Below are positions 7,655 through 16,622 of a DNA stretch of 64,000 bases, piece after piece (the first letter of the stretch is position 1; each line of letters starts with the position of its first letter). The stretch is taken from contig DISK01000014.1 of assembly GCA_002421905.1 (NCBI GenBank), positions 1 to 64,000 on the forward strand. Reading direction: 5' to 3'. The translations under genes were made by a program, and so were the position numbers. This stretch comes from Micavibrio sp. UBA6212. GTDB lineage: Bacteria > Pseudomonadota > Alphaproteobacteria > Micavibrionales > Micavibrionaceae. Below the pieces are notes generated by a model. The model made no database searches and had not been told where the DNA came from. It saw only the letters and a program-made list of their open reading frames with translations.

Positions 7655-10225
7655 ATGACCGATAAAGACAAGAAAACACTCTCACTGGGTGGCAGCAAAG
7701 GAACTCTTAGCCTGAAAGGCGGAGCCCCGGGGCAACAACATATCACGCAAACTCTGGCGCGCGGACAAAGTCGTGGCGTCACGATCGAGGTGCGTAAAAA
7801 ACGGGGAGCCGGTGCACAGAACTCCCCTGCTGGATCAAGCGAGTTCGCAAATCCGGACGATCATCTAACCAATGATGAACGCGAAGTTCGTTTGCGCGCG
7901 CTTCAAAAAGCCAAGGAAGACGACGAAAAACGTCGTGAAGAAGAAGCAAAACGCCGCGCCTTGGAAGCTGAAGAAGCTAAACTCCAGCAAGAAGCCGAAA
8001 AAACCGGCAAACGTCCAAGAAAAATCGATGCCGAAGATCTGCGTCGCCGCGAACTCGAAGAATTGGAACGCATCAAGGAAGAAGATCGCATCAAGGCGGA
8101 AGCATCCGACAAACAACGCAAAGAACAGGAACGTGTCTTTGCCGAGAACCGCGCAGCTTCGGCGCCTGCCTACACACACGCAGCCAATGGCCCACGCGAG
8201 GCTGCCACCAGCAGCGAAGAGCCTGCAACCAGCTATCGTGATCGCATCAAAAAGGCGGGGAAATCCAGCCGCAATACCGCAAACGAAACCCCGTCAACAA
8301 ATACACCTGAACGTGGCGGCGGACGTATGGGACGCCTGACTGTCAATCAGGTCATTAACGAACAATATATCCGCGATGAAAGCGGTCGCTCCTTGGCAGC
8401 AGTTAGACGCGCACGCCAAAAAGCACGCGCCATGGCAGGCCCGAAAGTCGAACAGGTAAAACAATCCCGTGAGGTAATCGTCCCTGAGACAATAACAGTT
8501 CAGGAATTGGCGAACCGTATGGCCGAACGTGGTGGCGATGTCATCAAATCTCTGATGAAAATGGGTGTAATGGCAACGATCAACCAGACCATTGATGCCG
8601 ATACTGCCGAACTGATTATTATAGAGTTCGGACACAAAATCAGACGCGTTACCGAAGCCGATGTCGAAGTTGGAATCGAAGGGGATGATGACCTTGATCT
8701 GGATCTTGTCTCTCGTCCGCCAGTCGTCACCATCATGGGTCACGTTGACCATGGTAAAACCTCCCTGCTTGATGCGTTGCGTTCAACCGATGTTGTCGCA
8801 GGCGAAGCAGGTGGCATTACCCAGCATATCGGCGCCTATCAGGTAACCATGCCATCTGGTGATAAAATTACATTTCTTGACACTCCAGGTCACGCGGCCT
8901 TCACTGAAATGCGTGCACGAGGGGCCAATGTGACTGACATCGTGGTGTTGGTTGTTGCGGCAAATGACTCGATCATGCCTCAAACCATCGAAGCGATTAG
9001 CCATGCCAGAGCAGCAAACGTTCCGATGATTGTGGCGATCAACAAAATTGATCTTCCCGATGCCGATCCGATGAAAGTCAAACAAGATCTGTTGCAATAT
9101 AATGTACAGGTCGAAGACATGGGCGGCGACGTTTTATGTGTTGAACTCTCGGCCAAGAAAAAAATCAATCTGGATAAACTTGAAGAAACCATTTTGCTTC
9201 AAGCTGAAATTCTCGATTTGAAATCAAACCCGAACCGTGCCGCATTGGGTACTGTTGTTGAATCAAAAATGGAACGTGGCCGTGGATCGGTTGCAACTGT
9301 TCTGATCCAAAAGGGAACACTCAGCATCGGCGACATTTTTGTTGTCGGTTCTGAATGGGGACGTGTTCGTGCCCTGCTTGACGACAAAGGGCAAAACCTT
9401 GTTAAGGCAGAACCGGGCCGCCCTGTCGAAATCTTGGGCATAAGCGGTACACCTGAATCCGGTGACCAGTTCGCTGTTGTCGAAAGTGAAGGCAAAGCCC
9501 GCGAAATTGTTGATTACCGTATGCGTAAGAAGAAGGAAAAAGAAGCCGCCGTCATTACCGGAACCTCTTTCGAACAATTACTGGCACAAAGCCGTGACAA
9601 TAAGAAAGAACTTCCGGTTATTATCAAGGCCGACGTTCACGGATCAGTCGAAGCTATCGTGGGGTCTTTGAACAAGATCACCGAAGAACAAACCGAAGTT
9701 GGAGTTAAAATCCTCTTCTCCGGTGTTGGACCAATCTCGGAATCTGATGTCACATTGGCCAAGGCTTCCAATGCGTTTGTGGTGGGCTTTAACGTCCGCG
9801 CCAATGCGCAGGCTCGTGAAATGGCCAAACGCGATAAAGTCGAAATCCGCTACTACAACATCATTTACAACATCATTGATGATGTGAAAGCTGTTCTGGG
9901 CGGTATGCTTTCGCCATTGGTTCGCGAAGAATATCTGGGTCAGGCCGAAATTCGTCAGGTTTTCAACATTACCAAAGTTGGAAAAATCGCGGGATGTATG
10001 GTTCAATCCGGTATGGTCAAACGTGGCTCCAAAGTCCGTTTGCTCCGCGACGATGTTGTTATCCACGAAGGTATGCTCAAAACCCTCAAACGCTTCAAGG
10101 ACGAAGTCAAAGAAGTCCGCGAAGGTATGGAATGCGGTATGGCCTTTGAAAACTACGACGACATCAAAGATGGCGACATCATCGAATGTTATGATGTGAA
10201 AGAAGAAACTAGAACGATCGCGTAA
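7655..10225 (+). CDS. infB: Translation initiation factor IF-2
   Basis: GTPase that brings initiator fMet-tRNA to the 30S subunit and promotes subunit joining. The 856-aa protein has a charged, Lys/Glu/Arg-rich coiled-coil N-terminal region (about 70-230), an IF2_N domain (TVQELANRMAERGGDVIKSL, about 285-304) and the G domain: GHVDHGKTS (G1), DTPGHAAFTEMRARG (G3) and NKIDLPDAD (G4). The C-terminal domains end in the fMet-tRNA-binding part (MECGMAFENYDDIKDGDII). It lies 17 bases after ylxR and 4 bases before rbfA, so translation of the block is probably coupled. Confidence 0.98.
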   Translation: MTDKDKKTLSLGGSKGTLSLKGGAPGQQHITQTLARGQSRGVTIEVRKKRGAGAQNSPAGSSEFANPDDHLTNDEREVRLRALQKAKEDDEKRREEEAKRRALEAEEAKLQQEAEKTGKRPRKIDAEDLRRRELEELERIKEEDRIKAEASDKQRKEQERVFAENRAASAPAYTHAANGPREAATSSEEPATSYRDRIKKAGKSSRNTANETPSTNTPERGGGRMGRLTVNQVINEQYIRDESGRSLAAVRRARQKARAMAGPKVEQVKQSREVIVPETITVQELANRMAERGGDVIKSLMKMGVMATINQTIDADTAELIIIEFGHKIRRVTEADVEVGIEGDDDLDLDLVSRPPVVTIMGHVDHGKTSLLDALRSTDVVAGEAGGITQHIGAYQVTMPSGDKITFLDTPGHAAFTEMRARGANVTDIVVLVVAANDSIMPQTIEAISHARAANVPMIVAINKIDLPDADPMKVKQDLLQYNVQVEDMGGDVLCVELSAKKKINLDKLEETILLQAEILDLKSNPNRAALGTVVESKMERGRGSVATVLIQKGTLSIGDIFVVGSEWGRVRALLDDKGQNLVKAEPGRPVEILGISGTPESGDQFAVVESEGKAREIVDYRMRKKKEKEAAVITGTSFEQLLAQSRDNKKELPVIIKADVHGSVEAIVGSLNKITEEQTEVGVKILFSGVGPISESDVTLAKASNAFVVGFNVRANAQAREMAKRDKVEIRYYNIIYNIIDDVKAVLGGMLSPLVREEYLGQAEIRQVFNITKVGKIAGCMVQSGMVKRGSKVRLLRDDVVIHEGMLKTLKRFKDEVKEVREGMECGMAFENYDDIKDGDIIECYDVKEETRTIA

Positions 10226-10229
10226 AAAA

Positions 10230-10628
10230 ATGAAAGAACAACAAAAACCATCAGGCCCAACGCAGCGGCAACTCCGCGTTGGGGAACAGCTCCGACACGT
10301 CATCACGGATACATTGTCTCGTGGACATTTCCATGACACATTTCTGATCTCCAATGCCGGACTGGTGTCGGTATCAGAAGTCCGTGTTTCACCGGATATG
10401 AAGTACGCCACGGCCTATGCCACAATGATTGGCGGACAAAATCTGGAACAAGCCCTCACCTCGCTCAACGCAAACGCCGACATTTTTCAAAGAGAAATCG
10501 GACGACAAGTGCGGATGAAATTCACACCCAGATTGAAATTTGTCGAAGATACTCTGTATGACAGCGCCGCCAAAATTGATGCGTTGCTTCACAGTCTGCC
10601 CAAACCTGCGGAAGATGCAGGCGAATAG
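10230..10628 (+). CDS. rbfA: 30S ribosome-binding factor A
   Basis: Cold-shock-associated 30S assembly factor that acts on the 16S rRNA 5' helix region. The 132-aa protein has the family core: RQLRVGEQLRHVITDTL (about 12-28), SVSEVRVSPDMKYATAYATM (about 47-66) and RQVRMKFTPRLKFVEDT (about 91-107), matching the KH-like RbfA fold. It starts four bases after infB stops and ends two bases before truB begins. Placement and motifs agree. Confidence 0.96.
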   Translation: MKEQQKPSGPTQRQLRVGEQLRHVITDTLSRGHFHDTFLISNAGLVSVSEVRVSPDMKYATAYATMIGGQNLEQALTSLNANADIFQREIGRQVRMKFTPRLKFVEDTLYDSAAKIDALLHSLPKPAEDAGE

Positions 10629-10630
10629 CA

Positions 10631-11569
10631 ATGCCCCGCAAACCGAAAAATAATATCTCCGGCTGGATCAACCTGAACAAACCCGTTGGCGTGACATCCA
10701 ACGATGCTGTGAACATCCTTAAAAAGGCCCTTGGCTACCCGAAAATAGGTCATGCCGGAACGCTTGATCCGCTTGCTTCAGGAATACTCCCTATTGCGCT
10801 TGGCGAAGGAACAAAACTCGTCCCCTATATGATGGACGACGACAAAACCTATCTGTTCACCGCGACATGGGGCGAACAACGCACCACCGATGATGCAGAG
10901 GGCGAAGTCATTGCCACCTCTGATGTCCGCCCAACGGAGGAGCAAATCAAAGCCATTTTGCCCGAATTTATCGGTACGATTGACCAGATTCCCCCGATTT
11001 ATTCCGCCATTAAAGTCGATGGGCAAAGATCGTATGATCTGGCCCGCGCCGGAGAGATTCCCGAATTGAAACCTCGGCCGATTAATATTTATGAACTCCA
11101 TCTGGTTGAAACCACGGCAGATACCGCCACGTTCCGCTGCATTTGCGGAAAAGGCACGTACGTCCGGTCGTTGGCTCGCGATCTGGCAGAAAAATTGGGA
11201 ACAAAAGCCTATATCTCCCGTCTAGTCCGCGAAACAGTTGGACCTTTTTCACTGGAGAATGCGATTTCTCTGGACTTTTTCCGCGAAACATCGGATAAAA
11301 CGACCCTTGAAAGCAACGTGCTCCCTGTCGAGGCCGTACTGGACGACGTCCCGGTCGTGCCTCTTACAGAGCAGGAAGCGATGCGTGTGCGGAACGGAAA
11401 TAAAATTACATTTATTGCCCGTCCCGACGTGGAAAGACTGGTGAAAGCCGGATTATCCCCGAAAGCGCGTATGTTGGAACTTGCACTTTTATCCCACAAC
11501 GGCAAAGCCTTGGCGATTGCAGATGTGAAAGGAGTGGAAATCCAGCCGGTGCGTGTATTTAACTTGTAA
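10631..11569 (+). CDS. truB: tRNA pseudouridine(55) synthase
   Basis: Converts U55 in the T-loop of elongator tRNAs to pseudouridine. The 312-aa protein has GWINLNKPVGVTSNDAVN (about 10-27), GHAGTLDPLASGILPIALGE (about 40-59) with the catalytic aspartate in TLDP, and the RSYDLARAGE and CGKGTYVRSLARDLA motifs of the TruB catalytic core, with a C-terminal PUA-like extension (from about 245). It is translationally coupled with rbfA and followed by rpsO 20 bases later. Confidence 0.97.
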   Translation: MPRKPKNNISGWINLNKPVGVTSNDAVNILKKALGYPKIGHAGTLDPLASGILPIALGEGTKLVPYMMDDDKTYLFTATWGEQRTTDDAEGEVIATSDVRPTEEQIKAILPEFIGTIDQIPPIYSAIKVDGQRSYDLARAGEIPELKPRPINIYELHLVETTADTATFRCICGKGTYVRSLARDLAEKLGTKAYISRLVRETVGPFSLENAISLDFFRETSDKTTLESNVLPVEAVLDDVPVVPLTEQEAMRVRNGNKITFIARPDVERLVKAGLSPKARMLELALLSHNGKALAIADVKGVEIQPVRVFNL

Positions 11570-11589
11570 CCCTTTTGAAAGGAAAAGAG

Positions 11590-11859
11590 ATGTCGATTAC
11601 TGCTGAACGCAAAACCGAAGTCATTCAAGAAAACCGTACCGCTGATAACGATACAGGGTCTCCTGAAGTCCAGATTGCAATCCTGACCGAACGCATTCTG
11701 AATTTGTCCAAACACATGGAAACCAACAAAAAAGATTTCTCCAGCCGTCGCGGCCTGCTGGCAATGGTTGCCCGCCGTCGTAAACTGCTCGATTACCTGA
11801 TCAAAACCAATAACGATAGCTACAAAGCGATCATTGCGAAACTCGGTATTCGTAAATAA
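11590..11859 (+). CDS. rpsO: 30S ribosomal protein S15
   Basis: Binds 16S rRNA in the platform of the 30S subunit. The 89-aa length equals that of E. coli S15. Visible signature: DTGSPEVQIAILTERI and the RRGLLAMVARRRKLLDYL helix. I chose the ATG at 11590 (MSITAERKTEVIQ) over one five codons upstream because GGAAAAGAG forms its ribosome site and homologues begin here. It is the last gene of the rimP operon, closed by a perfect terminator. In many relatives pnp follows directly; here pnp is about 5 kb away. Confidence 0.97.
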   Translation: MSITAERKTEVIQENRTADNDTGSPEVQIAILTERILNLSKHMETNKKDFSSRRGLLAMVARRRKLLDYLIKTNNDSYKAIIAKLGIRK

Positions 11860-11868
11860 TTCAAAGAA

Positions 11869-11895
11869 AAAGGAGCTGATCAGCTCCTTTTTTTT
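11869..11895. terminator. Bidirectional terminator between rpsO and a convergent gene
   Basis: AAAGGAGCTGA-TCAGCTCCTTT is a perfect palindrome (hairpin with almost no loop) with A5 on the left and T8 on the right, so it can end transcription from both sides. Its right edge overlaps the stop codon of the convergent gene at 11894. Confidence 0.9.
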
Positions 11896-12457
11896 ACATC
11901 TCCATAGATACTACCCGGACAGGGCTCGGCTCACTCGGCCCCTTTTTATCCACCCCTTGGGCCATATTCGCAAATTGTGTATAGGCCATCTCGTTTGCCG
12001 CCATCTTCATATTGATCAAACCTTGGGGCAATCCTGCCTCTTTATAAACCTGCTCCGTTGGAAATCCATGTTCGGTCTGCTCCAATGCTTTAACTGTCAC
12101 GGCAGTGTTTTCTCCATTCATCATACGCGTCACCAGATCACGCATTCCGTAATCATTATGTCCGGCGCGGGTCAACGCCCATTGGCTCGCTGCAATTGTA
12201 TCATGTGTTTGCGGCATGGATTGAAGAGTATCCAGAGCCTTTTCACGAAAAGCCGGGTCTCTCATCTTCTCCAGAATTTTGTCACCAATTTTATCAAGAC
12301 TCTCGTCTCCGAACCCATGCTTATCTGCATAGGCCTGCATAGCCGCCTTGGTGTCCTTGCCAATAATTCCATCAAGACCGTGTTTGCCGACGCTCTCACC
12401 CTCAGCATATAAAACGGCCTGAATTTCCTGATCTCTAGGCGATGCCAGCTTTGTCAT
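11894..12457 (-). CDS. Hypothetical protein with a peptidoglycan-binding-like N-terminal motif
   Basis: 187 residues, no clear signal peptide. Residues about 8-45 (EIQAVLYAEGESVGKHGLDG then IIGKDTKAAMQAYADKHG) have the spacing of a PG_binding_1 repeat (xDGxxGxxTxxAxxxF), a three-helix module found in cell-wall hydrolases. The rest is predicted helical (RMMNGENTAVTVKALEQTE) and not recognised. The absence of an export signal makes a wall role doubtful unless it is injected or anchored by another route. It converges on rpsO and shares the terminator. The function is unknown. Confidence 0.65.
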   Translation of the reverse strand: MTKLASPRDQEIQAVLYAEGESVGKHGLDGIIGKDTKAAMQAYADKHGFGDESLDKIGDKILEKMRDPAFREKALDTLQSMPQTHDTIAASQWALTRAGHNDYGMRDLVTRMMNGENTAVTVKALEQTEHGFPTEQVYKEAGLPQGLINMKMAANEMAYTQFANMAQGVDKKGPSEPSPVRVVSMEM

Positions 12458-12602
12458 TTATATCCTCTTTTCAAACCAAGATCAGGATATTCTATGCTAG
12501 AAAAACAAAAAAACTCTTAATGAGGGGAAGTATTGATTTTCCTTGACAAAGAATCTAATCCCCGTCAACTAGGATCATAAAAAAACATGGGAGCATTTTA
12601 AA

Positions 12603-12923
12603 ATGAATTTCACAGCAGACGATTTTCCACTCTACCAGCACCTTGTTAAACTTGACGCACAAGCGTCTATGCAAGTACAGAAAGACTTTGCTGCGGCAAC
12701 CGCAGGCGGAGAAGGTGAGAAGTATAGTTTTGCGCTGGGCATTCAAACCGTTGCGGCAAATGTTCCACTCGGTCAAATACCCGGTGTAACGGAGGAGATG
12801 AACCTCAAAACATTGCGTTCCTGCCTTGCTATCTTCAAGGACGTTGCTGGAGGAACTTCGGCACAGGCTGCAAACGCGAAACAGATGGTCGATTATTTGG
12901 TAAGTCGCGATCTCAGCCTTTAG
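12603..12923 (+). CDS. Hypothetical protein, 106 aa
   Basis: I do not recognise this protein. It starts MNFTADDFPLYQHLVKLDAQ, is mostly helical, lacks membrane segments and a signal peptide, and has a small Gly stretch (TAGGEGEKY). GGGAGC lies 9 bases before the ATG, and TTGACA at 12543-12548 is a possible -35 box, so it looks independently expressed. It is bounded on both sides by minus-strand genes. Confidence 0.6.
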   Translation: MNFTADDFPLYQHLVKLDAQASMQVQKDFAAATAGGEGEKYSFALGIQTVAANVPLGQIPGVTEEMNLKTLRSCLAIFKDVAGGTSAQAANAKQMVDYLVSRDLSL

Positions 12924-13017
12924 TGGGTTTCAAGTAGCAGAGCGTTCTTTGCATACCTCAGAGATAAAGAAACCGACATGATTTCTGGAATTATCGAGTG
13001 CCTGAAGTAAAAACCTG

Positions 13018-13902
13018 TTATTTCGGGATATAAGCCGAAAGAACACCAAGAGCAATGCTGCAAATGACCAGAACAAAGCCAAGACGTGGGTCAGAATGGT
13101 CTTCCCTCTTCATCCAGTATTTATGCAGCAGATATAACCAAAGCGTATAAACCGCCACCATAGCGCCAAACAATCCGGGATTTTCGAGATAAGACAACGC
13201 AAATCCTTTAAGCACCACAACGCCTATAAATAAGGCGCCATTTATCATCCCTGCTTTCAACCATTTTCCATGAAAAATATCGACGGGCCGTCCTATGGTG
13301 CGATATCCCAACAACCACCCTCCCGATGCCACAGACATCACGCTCGAAAAAACAATCGCAATGACAATCATCATATTCCAGGACGATGCCTGCCCAATAC
13401 CCAGAGTAAAGAAAACATCCGAAACACCAATGCAAAATATAATCGGCAATGAGGCAATAATAACCTTCATCCCCACAGCATTCTTACGCATTTTGAACAT
13501 AACGATGGTCGTCGCCACAATCAGGAAGAAACTCCCGAACAGGATATAAAGATTGGAAGATAAACGATCCCAATATCCGGCAACAATCAAAGGCCATAAG
13601 CAAAACAAAACAACATTTCTGAACTGGGATACCCGCGCAATAGCGGAAGCAGAATAAACCCGAGAAGCATTGAATGTCAGCATATCCCCCGCTGCTGCAA
13701 AAAGCGCTGCTCCAGCGACCAACAAAAAGAAAACCGGCTCATAATCCCAATTCAGGAATGGGGCGAGCGGCAACATCATCATTGTTGCCAGAACCGATCG
13801 CCAGAAGACAAAAACATCTCCCCGAATACTAAAAAAATCATTACAGATGAAATAGAACGCAGCGACAACACTACAGGCGAGGGTAAAGAAAATCCCGATC
13901 AT
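13018..13902 (-). CDS. EamA/DMT-superfamily-like membrane transporter
   Basis: 294 residues with about ten hydrophobic helices, arranged as two five-helix halves as in drug/metabolite transporters (GIFFTLACSVVAAFYFICND at the start; LFGAMVAVYTLWLYLLHKYW near the end). The substrate cannot be told from sequence. It is the last gene of a gpmA-CDF-DMT operon: its ATG at 13902 lies three bases beyond the CDF stop at 13906. I infer an inner-membrane exporter. The DMT call rests on topology rather than a diagnostic motif. Confidence 0.7.
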   Translation of the reverse strand: MIGIFFTLACSVVAAFYFICNDFFSIRGDVFVFWRSVLATMMMLPLAPFLNWDYEPVFFLLVAGAALFAAAGDMLTFNASRVYSASAIARVSQFRNVVLFCLWPLIVAGYWDRLSSNLYILFGSFFLIVATTIVMFKMRKNAVGMKVIIASLPIIFCIGVSDVFFTLGIGQASSWNMMIVIAIVFSSVMSVASGGWLLGYRTIGRPVDIFHGKWLKAGMINGALFIGVVVLKGFALSYLENPGLFGAMVAVYTLWLYLLHKYWMKREDHSDPRLGFVLVICSIALGVLSAYIPK

Positions 13903-13905
13903 TTT

Positions 13906-14820
13906 TTATGTATGACACCCTCGCTCGCCACAATCAACAGATTCAATCTCCAGAAAGGCGTGATCAACCTGATATTGATCCTGAAGAATCTTTTTTATTT
14001 TGGCGCGCAACTCATCGGCATTAAATCCCTCGACCATCACAATATGCGCCTCGATTGCATGGCGATGTTCATCCAGAGCGCGGACATGGAAATGATGCAA
14101 CCCATCGACTCCTTCGACAGACAAGATTCCCGACCTGATTTTTTCGGTGAGACTATCATCCTGATTGCCATCAATAAGAATATTGGCAACAACAGGGATT
14201 TCACGCACAACATGAACCAGAATATATCCGGAAATAATCAAGGTAATCAGTGGGTCAGCCCATTGCCAATCAAACGAAACAATAAGGACCCCCGCAATAA
14301 TCACTCCGACCGATGACAACGCATCACCCAGATTATGAAGATAGGCAGCCCGCACATTCTGGGACTCCTTTGCACCGCGATACGTCAACGCCACAGTTCC
14401 CAGATTAACCCCGACCGCCAGAACCGCAATCCAGATCACCGTCCATCCGGCCACAGGCTCAGGTGAGAAAAATCTTGTAATGGCTTCCATTGCCAGCCAA
14501 AGAGAAATCAAGACCAGAACAACATAATTGGTATAGGCAGAGAGCGTTTCGACTTTTTTATAACCATATGTCCGCTTGGCATCCGGCTTACGTCGCCCGA
14601 TTTTTTGGGCAATCAAGGCCATCAACAAGGATGCGGCATCTGAAAGGTTGTGGAGCGCATCCGCCACCAAAGCCAGTGATCCGGATAAAATTCCACCCAC
14701 GACTTGCACAACAGATAACAAAACATTGACAGCAAACGCCCACGTCAAATTCCCATCACCATGATGATGATGGGAATGCTGATGAGATGACTGATGATGA
14801 CAATCGTGATGATCGGTCAT
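13906..14820 (-). CDS. Cation diffusion facilitator (zinc-type efflux transporter)
   Basis: Inner-membrane metal/proton antiporter of the CzcD/ZitB subgroup. The 304-aa protein opens with a histidine-rich cytoplasmic tail (DHHDCHHQSSHQHSHHHHGD), then six helices. The metal site is visible as ALVADALHNLSD (helix 2) and LHNLGDALSSVG (helix 5), the HxxxD/HxxxD pair typical of Zn/Co/Cd exporters. The C-terminal cytoplasmic domain ends with a Cys/His tail (CGERGCHT). Its start overlaps the gpmA stop codon by one base (TAATG), which implies coupled translation. The exact metal is inference. Confidence 0.93.
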   Translation of the reverse strand: MTDHHDCHHQSSHQHSHHHHGDGNLTWAFAVNVLLSVVQVVGGILSGSLALVADALHNLSDAASLLMALIAQKIGRRKPDAKRTYGYKKVETLSAYTNYVVLVLISLWLAMEAITRFFSPEPVAGWTVIWIAVLAVGVNLGTVALTYRGAKESQNVRAAYLHNLGDALSSVGVIIAGVLIVSFDWQWADPLITLIISGYILVHVVREIPVVANILIDGNQDDSLTEKIRSGILSVEGVDGLHHFHVRALDEHRHAIEAHIVMVEGFNADELRAKIKKILQDQYQVDHAFLEIESVDCGERGCHT

Positions 14821-15461
14821 TATGCCGCCAGCTTGTCCGCCAGATAATATTTGGCAATACGCTTGCCATTCTCATATTCCAGAACCAATGGCGACCCAGT
14901 TGGAATTTCGGTTTCATTAATATTCTCTGGCGTATTTTCACCAAGAATAATCAAAAGAGCGCGGAGTGAATTTCCGTGCGCTGCAACCAGAATATTTTTC
15001 CCTGCATCCATTTGTGGTTTGATGGTACTTTCAAAATATGGGCGGACGCGATTTTCAACGACATCTTGCAAACTTTCACCACCCGGAGGCTGGACATCAT
15101 AAGAACGGCGCCAGATATGCACCTGCTCGGCTCCGTATTTTTCTCTGGTTTCATCTTTGTTCAATCCGGTCAAATCACCGTAGTCACGTTCGCGCAAATC
15201 ATCATGCTTAATCATGCCCGCAATCAGAGACTCTTGTCCGGCCTCTTTAAGGGCGATTTCAGCAGTTGTATAGGCGCGCTGCAAGGTAGAGGTATAAACC
15301 AGATCAAAATCAATCCCTGCCTTTTTCAAATTCTCACCGGATAGCTTGGCTTCGGCAATCCCTTGGGCAGACAGCTCGATATTATGAAACCCCGTGAAAC
15401 GGTTTTCCAAATTCCATTGGCTTTGCCCGTGACGCATCAAAACTAGATAGGATTTCGACAT
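14820..15461 (-). CDS. gpmA: 2,3-bisphosphoglycerate-dependent phosphoglycerate mutase
   Basis: Interconverts 3- and 2-phosphoglycerate in glycolysis. The 213-aa protein has the phospho-histidine motif LMRHGQSQWNLENRFTG (about 8-24), the acid residue block RERDYGDLTGLNKDE (about 87-101), and the second catalytic histidine in LVAAHGNSLRALL (about 160-172). It is shorter than E. coli GpmA (about 250) but in the usual alphaproteobacterial size range. It is the first gene of an operon with a CDF exporter and a DMT transporter. Its ribosome-binding site AGGAGT is inside a hairpin (see the regulatory entry). Confidence 0.93.
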   Translation of the reverse strand: MSKSYLVLMRHGQSQWNLENRFTGFHNIELSAQGIAEAKLSGENLKKAGIDFDLVYTSTLQRAYTTAEIALKEAGQESLIAGMIKHDDLRERDYGDLTGLNKDETREKYGAEQVHIWRRSYDVQPPGGESLQDVVENRVRPYFESTIKPQMDAGKNILVAAHGNSLRALLIILGENTPENINETEIPTGSPLVLEYENGKRIAKYYLADKLAA

Positions 15462-15465
15462 AAAA

Positions 15466-15503
15466 ATACTCCTGAAAGTGGTTCATTATGCTCTCAGGAG
15501 TAT
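15466..15503 (-). promoter_or_regulatory. Hairpin sequestering the gpmA ribosome-binding site
   Basis: On the minus strand ATACTCCTGA ... TCAGGAGTAT is a perfect 10-bp inverted repeat with an 18-base loop, and the 3' arm contains the AGGAGT Shine-Dalgarno sequence of gpmA, five bases before the ATG. Folding would block initiation. There is no T-run, so it is not a terminator for gpmA. Confidence 0.65.
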
Positions 15504-15539
15504 CGAATAACAGACGCTAAATCAATCAACAAAATGATA

Positions 15540-16148
15540 TCAAATATCAAATCTTATGCTTTGAGCAGAATAAGGGACAGCCTTATGTTTTTTGGACTGA
15601 GGCTCATTCTCGTGCGATGCTGGCGGCTGTGACATGGCTTGACAAGCACCGGCAATCACATTGGCTCTTTGCACAGACGCCCCCACGGCACTCACAGCCT
15701 GCTTAGGCATTAAAGTCAGCTTTTCTGCGGTTTCCTGACTCATTGCCACTTCACCTTGCTTCAACAGAGCAAAAAGATCTTGATAAGCCTGCGAGAAGCC
15801 CATGGCACTTTCCTTGATATTATTAAAAACATAACCCGACTCGTATGCTGAACACATCACGCTTCTATCAGAAGCTGGATAATCAGAATTAGTAAAAGCG
15901 TAGAAATCTCGAGAAACTGTTAATGTGACAATTGCCACTTTTTTAAATTTTTCCTGCAGCGCCGTCAAAGATTCCGTTATTTTACCTTGAAATTGTTCCG
16001 TAGTAAGGGGGACATCTGACGGCGCAGACTGAGTAGTAGCTCCATCATTTGGCAACGGAGTTTCGTCTTCCGTGGCATAAGAAGGAAGCGTGGAAAACGC
16101 AAAAGCGGCACCGGCCAAAGCCGCAGCTCCAAAAGTCATTTTTTTCAT
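15540..16148 (-). CDS. Secreted hypothetical protein
   Basis: 202 residues with a clear signal peptide: MKKMTFGAAALAGAAFAFST then LPSYA, cut after ATA/SYA-type residues near 25. The mature part is helical, has two or three cysteines (VMCSAYESG; GACQAMSQ) that could form a disulfide, and ends in a Lys/His-rich stretch (ENEPQSKKHKAVP). No family was recognised. It is probably periplasmic. It lies downstream of nothing on its strand and appears monocistronic, with 78 bases to the gpmA operon leader. Confidence 0.65.
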   Translation of the reverse strand: MKKMTFGAAALAGAAFAFSTLPSYATEDETPLPNDGATTQSAPSDVPLTTEQFQGKITESLTALQEKFKKVAIVTLTVSRDFYAFTNSDYPASDRSVMCSAYESGYVFNNIKESAMGFSQAYQDLFALLKQGEVAMSQETAEKLTLMPKQAVSAVGASVQRANVIAGACQAMSQPPASHENEPQSKKHKAVPYSAQSIRFDI

Positions 16149-16406
16149 GAAAAAGTCCCTTTCAAATAGATGTAAAACCGAACCCTGAGTATTTGTATTT
16201 TTTTGATAAACGCTTTGTATCTAATACTCAGCAGTAAGCAAACTCTTTTGGCTCAAAGTTTTCAAGCTTTTTCTGGCCCCGCAAGCTGTTGGCAATTTTC
16301 CAAAATATTTGTTGCATACTATCAACTAATTATGATAAATGGTGAACTACGGTTAAAGAAAGTCAATTGACGTCTCTAACCAAACTACAACCTACTGGGG
16401 GAAATT

Positions 16407-16559
16407 ATGACTAAAAACAGCCCGCTTCAGGGAACTGAAGTGATAAGTAAAATAGTTTCTAAAATCCGTGATGTTGAAAATGACTGCGCACAAGCTGGAT
16501 ATAGCTTTAGCGCTGTGCTGCTTCGCATCACAGAAGAATCTCTCTTCTTAAAAAAGTAA
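16407..16559 (+). CDS. Small ORF, 50 aa, followed by a strong hairpin
   Basis: Reads MTKNSPLQGTEVISKIVSK and continues to ITEESLFLKK. GGGGGA lies 5-6 bases before the ATG at 16407, and a very stable hairpin begins 14 bases after its stop. It is helical, mildly amphipathic and has one cysteine. I do not recognise it. The rest of the 16149-16826 interval shows no other gene. It could instead be the leader part of a structured RNA. Confidence 0.45.
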   Translation: MTKNSPLQGTEVISKIVSKIRDVENDCAQAGYSFSAVLLRITEESLFLKK

Positions 16560-16572
16560 AACTATTAAAGGC

Positions 16573-16622
16573 TCCGGCCCTCTTTTGCCCATTTTTATAA
16601 TTTGGGCATAAAGGGGGCTGGA
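16573..16622. ncRNA. Long near-perfect hairpin of unknown role
   Basis: An 18- to 19-bp stem with one bulged T: arm 16573-16591 (CCGGCCCTCTTTTGCCCA) pairs with 16603-16622 (TGGGCATAAAGGGGGCTGG), loop of 11 bases. There is no T-run at its 3' side, so it is not a standard intrinsic terminator on the plus strand. It could be a processing site, a transcript 3' end protector or part of a small RNA. Confidence 0.5.
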
